A stretch of DNA of 64,000 bases from JANMZO01 sp963763135 (GTDB lineage Bacteria > Actinomycetota > Acidimicrobiia > Acidimicrobiales > JANYDT01): assembly GCA_963763135.1 (NCBI GenBank), contig CAVXNJ010000012.1, positions 62,001 through 126,000 of the forward strand. The letters are read 5' to 3'. The notes under the pieces were generated by a model, which saw nothing but the letters and a program-made list of their open reading frames with translations, did no database searches and was not told the origin of the DNA. Numbering within the stretch: position 1 is the stretch's first letter; each line of letters opens with the position of its first letter. Positions 17,149 to 25,817 of this stretch are shown here, one piece after another. Both the position numbers and the translations under genes were made by a program.

Positions 17149-17777
17149 ATCTTGTCGAGCAGCTGTTGCTTCTTGGCGTCAAACTCGGCCTGGGTCAACA
17201 CACCCGACTGCACGAGTCCGGCCAACTTCTCCAACTGCTCGGGCACGGTGAGTTCGCGGCGACCGGCCATCCGGTCCATGTCGCGGGCCTTCGATCGCTC
17301 GATCTGACGGTTGATGGTGTTCTGCAGTTCGAAGGGCCGGCGAACGTTCGAGTACCTCTGCTGGCCGTCTTCACCGCCCGATTCGATCATGAGGTCGCCG
17401 GCTCCGAGCATCCGTTCGAACACGGTCTGGTGCGAAATGATGTTGTTCACACGCTCCAGTGGAATCTCCATCCCGGACCGGGCGAAGAGCCCGGTACGCG
17501 AAATCAACCGCTCGGTGGTGATGACGAACATGGTTGAGCGCCAGTTCAGCCATCGCCAGAAAATCCACAGGAGGGGCACGATCGGAGCGGCAATAGCGGC
17601 CCACGAGATGTAGCCGTTCACAGCACCGTCTGTCGGGTTGATGAACTTGGCCGCAACCGCGCCGATCACGACGACGGCGAGGAGCGCAGCGACCGGTTCG
17701 AGGAAAGCGATTACGTGCTCGCGGCGCTCCTCGATGATCTCTTCGCCTTCTTGCAAATGACGCTTCGGAAAAGCCAT
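17145..17777 (-). CDS. Membrane protein with bacterial PH domain and C-terminal SHOCT
   Basis: A 210-residue protein. Two membrane helices (AFLEPVAALLAVVVIGAVAAKF and ISWAAIAAPIVPLLWIFW) are followed by a bPH2 domain (MFVITTERLISRTGLFARSGMEIPLERVNNI...GDLMIESGG). The C-terminal LEKLAGLVQSGVLTQAEFDAKKQQLL is a clear SHOCT motif. YdbS/YdbT-like proteins of this type are membrane-associated and of unclear function. It is divergent from the ABC operon (139-bp gap) and overlaps the downstream BtuF-like gene by four bases. Confidence 0.88.
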   Translation of the reverse strand: MAFPKRHLQEGEEIIEERREHVIAFLEPVAALLAVVVIGAVAAKFINPTDGAVNGYISWAAIAAPIVPLLWIFWRWLNWRSTMFVITTERLISRTGLFARSGMEIPLERVNNIISHQTVFERMLGAGDLMIESGGEDGQQRYSNVRRPFELQNTINRQIERSKARDMDRMAGRRELTVPEQLEKLAGLVQSGVLTQAEFDAKKQQLLDKM

Positions 17778-17845
17778 GGCGCGATGCTACGTCGTTGGAG
17801 CCGTCCCCAGGGTGTCAGCGTGTCGAAACTTGCCCGACGTTGCAC

Positions 17846-17861
17846 CCCTAAGGGCCTAAGG
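17846..17861. promoter_or_regulatory. Adjacent 8-bp direct repeats CCCTAAGG-GCCTAAGG in a divergent promoter region
   Basis: Two head-to-tail CCTAAGG words with an 8-bp period sit in the 139-bp gap between the PH-domain gene (minus) and the ABC operon (plus), 55 bp before the operon start. Spacing close to a helical turn on divergent promoters suggests an operator, but no regulator is adjacent. Weak evidence. Confidence 0.35.
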
Positions 17862-17916
17862 GATAGCGCGGATTTCCGGCTCCCCCCGGTCGGCAAAGTG
17901 TGAAAACCTGAAGTCC

Positions 17917-18858
17917 ATGGCAATGGTCACGGCGCGACACCTCACCAAACGCTGGGGAGACCGAGATGTACTGACCGACACGTCGTTTGAGATTCACGAT
18001 GGAGTCACCGGTCTGCTCGGTGCGAACGGGGCCGGCAAGACCACCCTGTTCGGCATGTTCCTCGGCCTCCACGAGCCCTCGGCCGGAGAGCTCCGGGTGC
18101 TGGATCTGGATCCACGCACCTCGGGTCCGCTGATTCGACAGAGGATCGGCTACTCCCCCGAGCACGAGGCCCTCCCCGCTGATATGACCGCATACGACTT
18201 CGTGCGCCACGTCGCCGAGCTCCACGGTCTTCCGCGGCGGGCGGCCGCCGGACGAGCGAGCGACGCGCTCTACGAGGTCGGACTCGGCGAAGAACGGGCG
18301 CGAGCCTGCGGAACGATGTCGACCGGGCAGAAGCAGCGAGTGAAGCTGGCCCAGGCCATCGTGCACGATCCCCAACTGGTGCTGCTCGACGAGCCGACGA
18401 ACGGGCTCGACCCGGTTCAGCGCGATGAGATGCTCAACCTCATCCGCCGTTGCGGTCATGAGCTCGGGCTCAGCGTGATCGTGTCGTCGCACCTCCTCGA
18501 CGAGATCGAGCGCACGTGTGACCGGGTTTCGATCGTGGCGAACAGCGTCGTCACCGACGGCGGCGAACTCCGAAAGATCGACGAGCATGACCGCGAGCTG
18601 GTGCCGCTGTTCATTGAGGTGGATGCATCGGCCGACGTCGCTCGAACGCTGGCCGAACGATTGACAGCGGCCGGTCTCGTCGCCCGGGTCGACGAGAGCA
18701 ACCGCACGCTCGTCGTCGTCGAACCAGGTCCCACCAGTCAGGTCGATCATTTCCACGACACGATCCGCGACACGCTCGCTTCAATGGATATCGGAGTTCG
18801 TTCCATGAAACGCCACACGAAAACGTTGGAAAACCTGTTCTTCGAGGCGACACAGTGA
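17917..18858 (+). CDS. ABC-2 transporter ATP-binding protein (first pair)
   Basis: A 313-residue ATPase: Walker A GANGAGKTTL, signature MSTGQKQRVKLAQ, Walker B LVLLDEPTNGLD, and a C-terminal extension typical of ABC-2 export ATPases. First gene of a four-gene operon; the next gene's GTG overlaps its TGA (GTGA at 18855). Begins MAMVTARHLTKRWGD; an ATG two codons later is equally possible. Substrate unknown; ABC-2 systems export drugs, lipids or polysaccharides. Confidence 0.92.
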   Translation: MAMVTARHLTKRWGDRDVLTDTSFEIHDGVTGLLGANGAGKTTLFGMFLGLHEPSAGELRVLDLDPRTSGPLIRQRIGYSPEHEALPADMTAYDFVRHVAELHGLPRRAAAGRASDALYEVGLGEERARACGTMSTGQKQRVKLAQAIVHDPQLVLLDEPTNGLDPVQRDEMLNLIRRCGHELGLSVIVSSHLLDEIERTCDRVSIVANSVVTDGGELRKIDEHDRELVPLFIEVDASADVARTLAERLTAAGLVARVDESNRTLVVVEPGPTSQVDHFHDTIRDTLASMDIGVRSMKRHTKTLENLFFEATQ

Positions 18859-19778
18859 GCGCCGGATCAACCGGCCGGTCGGGCCATTCGGTGCACTCGA
18901 CGGATCGGGTGACGGCCGAGGCCGGCGATGCGCGCATATTCGACCGGGGCTACCGCCGCTACGAGGGGGAACGTGCCTCGGTGCGTGGGGCGGTGTTCAC
19001 GCTGTATCTCGCCAGCCTTCAACGCATCCTGGGGCTGCGCCGAGGAGCTAAGGCCAAGATCCTTCCGGTCCTGACCATCGCCATTTCGTTTCTGCCCGCG
19101 ATCTCCTTCATCGGGCTCGCCAGCCTGCTGCCCGACCGGCTCAACGACGCGTTGCCCGAGTACAACGAGTACTACGGCTTCATCATTGCGGCGATTCTGC
19201 TGTTCGTGGCGTTCGTCGCTCCCGAGGCCATCTGCCCGGATAGGCGCTACAAGATCCTCGGCGTGTACCTGGCTTCGCCGTTGAACCGGTTTACCTACGT
19301 GTTCGCAAAACTGCTATCGGTACTTACGGTTCTGTCGATCGTCACCGTCGGGCCAATGCTGCTGCTGGCGATCGCCCGCACACTTCTCGACGTCGGCCCC
19401 GCGCTGAAGGACCTGCCGCTGCTCATCTTCCGCATCCTGCTGAGCGGATCGATGGTGTCGCTGTTCTACGGGAGTCTGTCACTCGCCATCTCGTCGTTGA
19501 CCGACCGGAAGGGCTTCGCTTCCGCTGGGATCGTCCTCGTGGCCATCGTGTCGCAGGTCGTCGGAGCGGTGCTCGGCACCGACGGCGCCCGCCTCTCCAA
19601 GCCGGCTGCGCTGATCAGCGTTCTGGTCAGCCCGGTCGAGCTGGTCCAGCGAATCTTCAACGCATCGTCGGAGATCGAAGCTTCCACGTGGCTCGTCGCC
19701 GCCGTGGTGATAGGAATCACCGCCACGTCGTTGGCCGTGCTGTTTGGGCGCTACCGCCAACTGGAGGTGACCCGATGA
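18855..19778 (+). CDS. ABC-2 type permease (first pair)
   Basis: A 307-residue membrane protein. The soluble N-terminus with ARIFDRGYRRYEGERA is a conserved opening in actinobacterial ABC-2 permeases. About six membrane segments follow (ILPVLTIAISFLPAISFIGL, YGFIIAAILLFVAFVAPEAI, SVLTVLSIVTVGPMLLLAIA, and others). GTG start overlaps the upstream stop; its own TGA overlaps the next ATG (ATGA at 19775). A TA-N5-RCTTA site lies at 19315-19326 (CTA TCG GTA CTT ACG). Confidence 0.9.
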   Translation: MSAGSTGRSGHSVHSTDRVTAEAGDARIFDRGYRRYEGERASVRGAVFTLYLASLQRILGLRRGAKAKILPVLTIAISFLPAISFIGLASLLPDRLNDALPEYNEYYGFIIAAILLFVAFVAPEAICPDRRYKILGVYLASPLNRFTYVFAKLLSVLTVLSIVTVGPMLLLAIARTLLDVGPALKDLPLLIFRILLSGSMVSLFYGSLSLAISSLTDRKGFASAGIVLVAIVSQVVGAVLGTDGARLSKPAALISVLVSPVELVQRIFNASSEIEASTWLVAAVVIGITATSLAVLFGRYRQLEVTR

Positions 19779-20761
19779 GCGGCGTGTCTGCAAGCGGCGG
19801 TACACCGCTGATCCCGGTCGGGTCGGGAGCCCCCGCCGTAGCCGCTCCGGCGGTGGAGTTCAACGGCGTCTCGAAGTGGTTCGGCTCGGTCGTCGCTGTT
19901 TCCGATGTGACGTTCTCGATCGGTGCCGGCATAACGTCACTCCTCGGACCGAACGGCGCCGGCAAGTCGACGGTGATGAGATTACTATGTGGACTTACGG
20001 CTCCGTCGTCGGGCACGGTCAAAGTCTTCGGACGCGACCCCCGAGCCGACGAAGGCGTGTTCCGTTCGATCGGGCTCGTGCCGCAGCAGGAGTCGATCAT
20101 CGAGCCCGTCACGATCCATCGCTTCGTCACGTTGGCCGCGCAATTGAGTGGCGTGGCCAACCCGGAGAAGGCGGCGACCGACGCCATCAACATGGTCGAG
20201 CTCGATCCGACCGACGACCGGCCGCTCTCCATGTACTCGAAGGGCATGCGGCAGCGGGTGAAGGTGGCATCGGCGATCGTGCATCAGCCGCAGCTCCTGA
20301 TTCTCGATGAGCCGCTCAACGGCCTTGATCCGCGTCAACGCGCCCGCATGATCGAGCTGTTCCATTCCCTGGGAACCCACGGGCGCAGCGTGATCGTGAC
20401 ATCGCACGTACTCGAGGAAGTCGAGCGATTCGGATCGCGAATCCTCCTGATCGCCGAGGGACGACTCGCGGCCGAAGGTGAGTTCACTGAAATACGCGCG
20501 CTTATGGATGACCGACCGCTTCGCATCCGGGTGCGCTGCGGCGATCCCCGCGCACTTGCGTCGAGCCTGGTCCGATCCCCTTCTGTCGCCAACCTGTCCA
20601 TTGAAGACGACGCCATCGTGATCGATACGGTCGACGCGCCGACCTTCCGCCGTGAAGTGTTCAAATCGTGTTCCGCGTTGAAGATCAGCCTCCATGAGGT
20701 GGTTCCCCTCGACGACGATCTTGAGAGCGTCTTCCGTTACCTCGTGAGCCGGAGATACTGA
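19775..20761 (+). CDS. ABC-2 transporter ATP-binding protein (second pair)
   Basis: A 328-residue ATPase: Walker A GPNGAGKSTV, signature MYSKGMRQRVKVAS, Walker B LLILDEPLNGLD and H-loop VIVTSHVLEE. The ATG at 19775 overlaps the preceding TGA and is preferred to upstream starts in the permease. N-terminal ~25 residues are Gly/Ala/Pro rich. Two TA-N5-RCTTA sites fall inside (19986-19997 and 20493-20504); the first sits in a run of rare codons (AGA TTA CTA TGT GGA CTT). Likely pairs with the following permease. Confidence 0.92.
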   Translation: MSGVSASGGTPLIPVGSGAPAVAAPAVEFNGVSKWFGSVVAVSDVTFSIGAGITSLLGPNGAGKSTVMRLLCGLTAPSSGTVKVFGRDPRADEGVFRSIGLVPQQESIIEPVTIHRFVTLAAQLSGVANPEKAATDAINMVELDPTDDRPLSMYSKGMRQRVKVASAIVHQPQLLILDEPLNGLDPRQRARMIELFHSLGTHGRSVIVTSHVLEEVERFGSRILLIAEGRLAAEGEFTEIRALMDDRPLRIRVRCGDPRALASSLVRSPSVANLSIEDDAIVIDTVDAPTFRREVFKSCSALKISLHEVVPLDDDLESVFRYLVSRRY

Positions 20762-21462
20762 TGTTCGTCTCGTTGGTCCGTTTGTTTCTCCGCACCCTGG
20801 CGACCCGGGGGCGACTCGCCGTCCTCGGCATGCTTGGTCTCGGTATGGTGCTCCTGGCGTTCGTCACCCGCAACGCCGACGAGCCTCAACTCGACACATG
20901 GCGGCTCTTCTCGCTGTACGCCCTCGGTGGCCTCGTACCGATCGCTTCGTTGGTGATGGGATCATCGGCATTCGGCGACCTCGTCGAAGACCGCACGCTC
21001 GTGCACCTGTGGCTGCGTCCGGTGAAGCGGTCGACGCTGTATCTCGCGGCGTGGGCAGCCACGCTCATCCTCGTGCTGCCGTTCGCGGTCCTCACGCCGA
21101 TCGTGGCGTTGGTGATTGCCGACATGCCGTCGAAAGCGTTGCGGGCCGGATCGCTCGCCGCTTTCCTCGGAGCCGGCGCGTACAGCGCCGTATTCGTAGC
21201 ACTGGGGTTGCGCGTGCGTCGCGCTCTGGCCTGGGGGCTGGCCTACATTCTGATCTGGGAAGGCGCGGTGGCCAACGCCGGAGCGGGCCTCGCCAAGCTT
21301 GCAATACGCCTGTCGACGAGATCCATCGCGCACCGCGGGTTCGACGGCGGCGAGATCCGGTTTCCGCTGAGCTCGATCACCGCCGGGATCGTTCTGGTCA
21401 GCGTCATGGTTGCTGCCGTGCTGATCGGCATCCGCTGGCTGAAGCGGGCCGAGGTTTCCTGA
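20761..21462 (+). CDS. ABC-2 type permease (second pair)
   Basis: A 233-residue membrane protein with about six helices, starting MFVSLVRLFLRTLATRGRLA. Its ATG shares one base with the upstream TGA (TGATG at 20759-20763). VEDRTLVHLWLRPVKRSTLYLAAW is typical of ABC-2 permeases (the segment before helix 3). It ends the operon; a long hairpin follows at 21568. Confidence 0.88.
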   Translation: MFVSLVRLFLRTLATRGRLAVLGMLGLGMVLLAFVTRNADEPQLDTWRLFSLYALGGLVPIASLVMGSSAFGDLVEDRTLVHLWLRPVKRSTLYLAAWAATLILVLPFAVLTPIVALVIADMPSKALRAGSLAAFLGAGAYSAVFVALGLRVRRALAWGLAYILIWEGAVANAGAGLAKLAIRLSTRSIAHRGFDGGEIRFPLSSITAGIVLVSVMVAAVLIGIRWLKRAEVS

Positions 21463-21567
21463 GAAGCTGACTCACCGGTGAACGGTGGCAACCGATCTTG
21501 GAGCGTCACCGGCGCGAGTATCGAGTTGCGACTCGTCGCCCTCCCGTCGGGGCACCCGTCGAAGTGG

Positions 21568-21602
21568 CCGCCCGACCCGATTCGCCCGGGTTGGGCGGCC
21601 GC
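21568..21602 (+). terminator. Long GC-rich hairpin after the ABC-2 operon, terminator candidate
   Basis: Arms GGCCGCCCGACCCG (21568-21581) and CGGGTTGGGCGGCC (21589-21602) pair at 13 of 14 positions around a 7-nt loop. It lies 105 bp after the operon and 46 bp before the VOC gene. No T-run follows, so it could also act as a leader structure. Confidence 0.55.
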
Positions 21603-21648
21603 GCTGAAATCATGTTGGCCCCTCGGGTGAGGTCGATAGTGTCGAGCC

Positions 21649-22398
21649 ATGACCGTCTCCTGGCTGACCACCTTCATTGACATGGCCGCTTCTACGTTTA
21701 CCGCTGGTTGCGAGTTCTGGAGGGCGGTCACCAACTCCGCCGTGTCTCCCGTGCGAGGTGACACGGGTGAGTTCGCTACGCTGCTCCCTCCCGACGGCGA
21801 CGCCTATCTCAAGGTGCAACGGGTCGGCGATCCGGTCGGCCGGATCCATCTCGACTTCCACGTCGACGTTGCCGCGATGACGGACACCGCACTGCGCCTG
21901 GGGGCGACCCTCGTGCAAGCGGGTAGCTACAACGTGATGCGGTCGCCCGGTGGGCTCACGTTCTGCCTCGTGTCGCACAAGGTCGAAGGCATCCGGCCCA
22001 AGCCGGTGATGAGCGGCGGACTCGCCCACCTCGTCGACCAGGTCTGCATCGACGTGCCCGACCCCCTGTTCGACGCTGAAGTTGCGTTCTGGGCCGCCTT
22101 CACCGGTTGGGAAGCACACGCCGGCTCCCTCGGCGAGTTCGTCGCCCTCACCCGACCCGCCGGGATGCCGATCCGCCTCCTCCTGCAGCGCCTGGGGGTC
22201 GACGACAGTGGCACCACGGCCCGCGCCCACCTCGACGTCGCCTGCGGCCCAAATGTAGGCGCGCTTACAGAACACTATGTGGGCTTAGGAGCCCGGGTCG
22301 AGCGCGAAGAAGCGTATTGGACAACGCTCACCGACCCTACCGGCGCCCACTTCTGCCTCACAAGCCGTGACCCCATAACGGGCACCCGCCCCGCTTGA
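21649..22398 (+). CDS. VOC superfamily protein (two-domain)
   Basis: A 249-residue protein with two VOC/glyoxalase-like halves (about 1-115 and 125-245), each with the beta-alpha-beta-beta-beta pattern: ...GRIHLDFHVDVAAMTDTALRLGA and ...ARAHLDVACGPNVGALTEHYVGLGA. The equivalent metal-binding His/Glu positions are only partly visible. Functions in this superfamily range from dioxygenases to antibiotic binding. Two TA-N5-RCTTA sites occur close together (22256-22267 and 22276-22287) in a strikingly AT-rich patch of this otherwise high-GC gene. Confidence 0.85.
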   Translation: MTVSWLTTFIDMAASTFTAGCEFWRAVTNSAVSPVRGDTGEFATLLPPDGDAYLKVQRVGDPVGRIHLDFHVDVAAMTDTALRLGATLVQAGSYNVMRSPGGLTFCLVSHKVEGIRPKPVMSGGLAHLVDQVCIDVPDPLFDAEVAFWAAFTGWEAHAGSLGEFVALTRPAGMPIRLLLQRLGVDDSGTTARAHLDVACGPNVGALTEHYVGLGARVEREEAYWTTLTDPTGAHFCLTSRDPITGTRPA

Positions 22399-22447
22399 CA
22401 CCGCCAACGTGCCTGGTCCGTTCGACATGTTCTGGGTCACCACGCAT

Positions 22448-22505
22448 GTTCCGGGTCACCCAGCAGCACGCTCCACGCGCATGAACCTGCCCAGTGACCC
22501 GGAAC
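22448..22505. terminator. Bidirectional palindrome between convergent genes
   Basis: Perfect 12-bp arms GTTCCGGGTCAC (22448-22459) and GTGACCCGGAAC (22494-22505), 34-nt loop. A partial second copy of the left arm (GTTCTGGGTCAC, 22429-22440) lies just before. A smaller hairpin (CGGACAG/CTGTCCG, about 22531-22556) follows. They fill the 178-bp gap between the VOC gene and the convergent SCO6745-type gene and are likely terminators for both. Confidence 0.65.
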
Positions 22506-22576
22506 CTTGCACAGCGACCACAAACTTTGACGGACAGTGGCCGACGCCGCTGTCCGCCAACTACTACGTGCGCTTA

Positions 22577-23308
22577 CTACGCGAGCGCGGCCTTGAGTGC
22601 TGCAGCTCCGGCGGCGAGGGCGTCGGCTTCCTCGGGGGTGAGCGCGGCGAAGGCCGAGCGAACGATGACATCGGTCATTGCCTCAGCCGCTTCCATGGCC
22701 GCAGTTAGTTCCGGCGTAACGACCGGCACTTCGGCGGGATCGTAGCCGAACGTCTTGGCGTCGTTCGGGCGCTTGAGGAAGTGGGCTTGCTTCGCTCGGA
22801 GACCGGAAGCGAGGACCGCTGCGAGATGGGCGCTCCCGCGGAACTCGCGCAGCACGGCCGTGAGCTGCATGGCCCGGCCTGGCGCGTCGTCGACCAGTGG
22901 TTCAGCGGCGATGCCAGCGAAGAGTGAAAGCCCGTCGCGGTCGGCCGCGGCGATGACCTTCTCGGCCGCGGCGTTGTACGCCTCGAGCCCTGCCACATCG
23001 GCGAACTTGGCGCGCCCGAAGTCGGCGGCGCACTCGAAGTACCGACGACCCGCGTCGCGTGGCGAGATTTTCTCCTTCGACGTGTCCCACATCTTCTGCA
23101 CGAGTGCGGGCGCAAAGTACGCAAACGCGGCATTCACGACGGGAGCCTCGACATCACCGAGCACGCCACCGCGGCCGATGAAGTACCAGCGGAATCCGTC
23201 GAGGCCGAGTTCCTTGCCGACGGCAAGCGTCTCCGGCGCAAAGTAGAAGGCGGAGCCGAGGGCTCCGATGGTGGCACTGGTGGAAGCAATGAGTTCGTCT
23301 GGGGTCAT
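22577..23308 (-). CDS. SCO6745-family protein
   Basis: A 243-residue protein of the actinobacterial SCO6745 (SalK-like) family: IGALGSAFYFAPETLAVGKELGLDGFRWYFIGRGGVLGDVEAPVVNA and FAYFAPALVQKMW are its hallmark stretches. Function not established. ATG at 23308 (MTPDELIAST) is chosen over an upstream ATG at 23371 because the preceding residues are not conserved. Its stop codon abuts a TA-N5-RCTTA site (22565-22576). Confidence 0.85.
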   Translation of the reverse strand: MTPDELIASTSATIGALGSAFYFAPETLAVGKELGLDGFRWYFIGRGGVLGDVEAPVVNAAFAYFAPALVQKMWDTSKEKISPRDAGRRYFECAADFGRAKFADVAGLEAYNAAAEKVIAAADRDGLSLFAGIAAEPLVDDAPGRAMQLTAVLREFRGSAHLAAVLASGLRAKQAHFLKRPNDAKTFGYDPAEVPVVTPELTAAMEAAEAMTDVIVRSAFAALTPEEADALAAGAAALKAALA

Positions 23309-23414
23309 GGGTGCGGACAGTACCCGCGACCCCAGACTGAACCCAAACCCACGCACTCCCAGGTTCGTCAAACGCGTTCGACCGGACGCGGTTCCCTCCG
23401 GATAACATCGTCGC

Positions 23415-25757
23415 TTGGCTGCCGTTTCGTCCGCTGCTCGAGCACGACTGATGCTCTGGGTGTGTCTGGTGACGTCGTTCGTCGGAGCCTCGGCCGGCTT
23501 CGCAGTACAGCCGATGATCGCCCGTCAACTTCTGCCGTCCCTCGGCGGGACGGCCGCCGTTTGGAACACGACCGTCTTGTTCTTTCAGCTCGTCCTTCTG
23601 CTCGGGTACTCGTTCTCCCACTTCACGGCCACCCGGATCCCACAGGCCAAACAGGGATTCGCTCAGCTCGGACTCGTGGTGGTCGGTCTCGGCCTGCTTC
23701 CACTCCGGCTGCGGCTCTTCAGCGAGAACACCGGTGAAAGCTCCACCGTCCTTTGGATCATCTTCACACTGGGCCTTTCCGTCGGACTTCCGTACCTGGC
23801 GCTTACGACAACCAGCCCGTTCGTGCAATATGCGTTTGCCCGAAGCGGGCACCGACGCGCCCACGATCCCTACTTTCTCTACGCCGCATCAAACGTCGGG
23901 AGTCTGTTCGGTCTCATCGCCTATCCGTTCCTGCTTGAGGCGAACCTGGGTCTGGCCGACCAACGCAAGATCTGGTCGTTCGTCTACCTGGCATTCGCCG
24001 CACTTGTAGCCGTTCTTGTGATTCTCGACCGCTCGAACACGCTTGCGACCAGCGTCAAAACCGGAGGACGAGCGACATCGGGCACCGTCGAGCCGCTAAC
24101 CGCAGATTCGACGCCGGTCGAACCGGTTGCGCCGGTCGAACCGGTTGCGCCGGGTGCGCCGGGTGCGCCGGGGAGTCCCGCTGGAGGGTCGGTGCCTCCC
24201 TCCCGCCGGCGTCGGCTCACCTGGATCGGTCTGGCGGTGCTTCCCGCCACCGTTTCCCTTGGCGCCACGTCGCATCTGACAACTGACGTCGCGCCCGTAC
24301 CGCTCATCTGGGTTCTGTGTCTGTCGCTCTACCTTGTGAGCTTCATCGTGGCGTTCGGGCGGAGGTCGATCCGCCCGAGTTGGCGAAACGGCCTTCTCGG
24401 GCTGACTGTCGGCGCCGCGATCGTGACGTCGTTTGTCGACATCGGGTCGGTCGTGTTGAGCGGTAGCATCCATCTCGCAACCGTGTTCGCCGTCGGTCTC
24501 GCGTTTCACGGGAGGCTCGCCGACCTGCGCCCGAGCCCTGAACACCTCACCCAGTTCTATGTCGCGCTCTCAATCGGTGGGATCCTCGGCACGCTGTTCA
24601 ACGCAATCGTGGCTCCGCTGGTCTTCGACCGTCAGATCGAGTATCCGGTTGCGTTGGTCGTTGCCGTGCTTTGCGTGCCCGGACTCCGGCCCCTGTCGAC
24701 GACGACGGCCAGCGCGGCTGCGACCGTTCGAGCGCGCATCCGAAAGTGGTCGAAATACCAGATGGCCGGGCTGGTCCTCGGTCCGGCATTCGGGTACGGA
24801 ACCGTGGTGCTCGTCCGCCGTCACCACGTGCAGCCGAAGTTGCTGGTTCTCATCGTTGCAATCGGTTTGGCATCATTCGTGGCGGCTCGCCAGAACGCCA
24901 TCGCTGCGGCGGTTGTCGTGGCGTTTGCGGCAATGAGCTTCCGTGATGCCACGGCAGGATCGATTCTGTTCCGCCGCAGCTTCTACGGTGCGATCCACGT
25001 CGACGATATCGACGGCGTCCGGCAACTCGTCCACGGCACCACCACGCACGGTTACCAGTTTCTGGAGCCGACGAAGCGTCGGATCTCGACGGCCTACTAC
25101 GCCCGCTCCGGTCCACTCGGTCAAGTGATTGACGCGGTCCCTCGCCTTGGCACCACGGATCGTTCGTTCGGTGTTGTCGGGCTGGGGACCGGCACGGTGG
25201 CGTCGTATCTCGGTCCGACCGACACTGCGACGTACTTCGAAATCGATCAGGAGGTCGTCGACGTGGCCACCGACAAAACGCTGTTCACGTTTCTGAGCGA
25301 CCAACCCGGTGCCGTCGACATAGTTCTGGGTGACGGGCGCAAATCGCTGGAAGCGACCGACAAGCGTTTCGATCTTCTCGTGTTGGACGCGTTCAGCTCG
25401 GACGCGATCCCAACCCATCTCCTCACGGTTGAGTCGGTGGCGCTGTATCAACGGAGGCTGCGGCCGGGAGGCGTGCTGGCCGTCCACATTTCGAACCGCT
25501 ACCTCGACCTCGAACCCGTGGTGGGCGCAATCGCCTCGACGCTCGGCCTCGCCTCGATCACCGGTAGCTACGACCCGACCGAGGAACAGGAAAGGACTGA
25601 GGTGGCCGCGGCATCGGATTGGGTCTTTCTCTCGGAGTCACGGCAGGCACTTGACGCGCTGCAAGGACGCCCCGACTTTGGCCCCACGAGACGAGTATCG
25701 AAGGTCAAGGCGTGGACCGACGACCGGATCGACATCACGAAAGTCCTGATCTTCTGA
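23415..25757 (+). CDS. Fused multi-pass membrane / spermidine synthase-like protein
   Basis: A 780-residue protein (TTG start at 23415; ATG at 23448 is an alternative). The N-terminal ~500 residues hold a dozen membrane helices in two blocks, separated by a proline-rich loop with a duplicated PVEPVA segment and two GAP units. The C-terminal ~270 residues are a spermidine synthase-like methyltransferase fold (FGVVGLGTGTVASYL, YFEIDQEVVDVA, LLVLDAFSSDAIPTHLLT). Such fused proteins are widespread in bacteria; whether they make polyamines is unclear. The DNA at 24113-24148 is a perfect 18-bp tandem duplication (frame preserved). Confidence 0.9.
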   Translation: MAAVSSAARARLMLWVCLVTSFVGASAGFAVQPMIARQLLPSLGGTAAVWNTTVLFFQLVLLLGYSFSHFTATRIPQAKQGFAQLGLVVVGLGLLPLRLRLFSENTGESSTVLWIIFTLGLSVGLPYLALTTTSPFVQYAFARSGHRRAHDPYFLYAASNVGSLFGLIAYPFLLEANLGLADQRKIWSFVYLAFAALVAVLVILDRSNTLATSVKTGGRATSGTVEPLTADSTPVEPVAPVEPVAPGAPGAPGSPAGGSVPPSRRRRLTWIGLAVLPATVSLGATSHLTTDVAPVPLIWVLCLSLYLVSFIVAFGRRSIRPSWRNGLLGLTVGAAIVTSFVDIGSVVLSGSIHLATVFAVGLAFHGRLADLRPSPEHLTQFYVALSIGGILGTLFNAIVAPLVFDRQIEYPVALVVAVLCVPGLRPLSTTTASAAATVRARIRKWSKYQMAGLVLGPAFGYGTVVLVRRHHVQPKLLVLIVAIGLASFVAARQNAIAAAVVVAFAAMSFRDATAGSILFRRSFYGAIHVDDIDGVRQLVHGTTTHGYQFLEPTKRRISTAYYARSGPLGQVIDAVPRLGTTDRSFGVVGLGTGTVASYLGPTDTATYFEIDQEVVDVATDKTLFTFLSDQPGAVDIVLGDGRKSLEATDKRFDLLVLDAFSSDAIPTHLLTVESVALYQRRLRPGGVLAVHISNRYLDLEPVVGAIASTLGLASITGSYDPTEEQERTEVAAASDWVFLSESRQALDALQGRPDFGPTRRVSKVKAWTDDRIDITKVLIF

Positions 25758-25765
25758 AGCCGATG

Positions 25766-25789
25766 AGCCGGCCCGCCGGCCACGGCTCG
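25766..25789. terminator. Weak hairpin between convergent genes
   Basis: Arms GAGCCG (25766-25771) and CGGCTC (25784-25789) around a GC-rich centre that includes GGCCCGCCGGCC, in the 60-bp space between the fused spermidine synthase gene and the convergent membrane-protein gene. No T-run. A possible shared terminator. Confidence 0.35.
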
Positions 25790-25817
25790 CTTGGCAGAAC
25801 AGCCTTCGTTCGATCCG

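Noticed and set aside
23984..24180. Pro/Val repeats in the membrane-synthase gene as a frameshift or assembly fault
   Set aside because: The 18-bp duplication preserves the frame and falls in a predicted loop between membrane blocks; likely genuine slippage.
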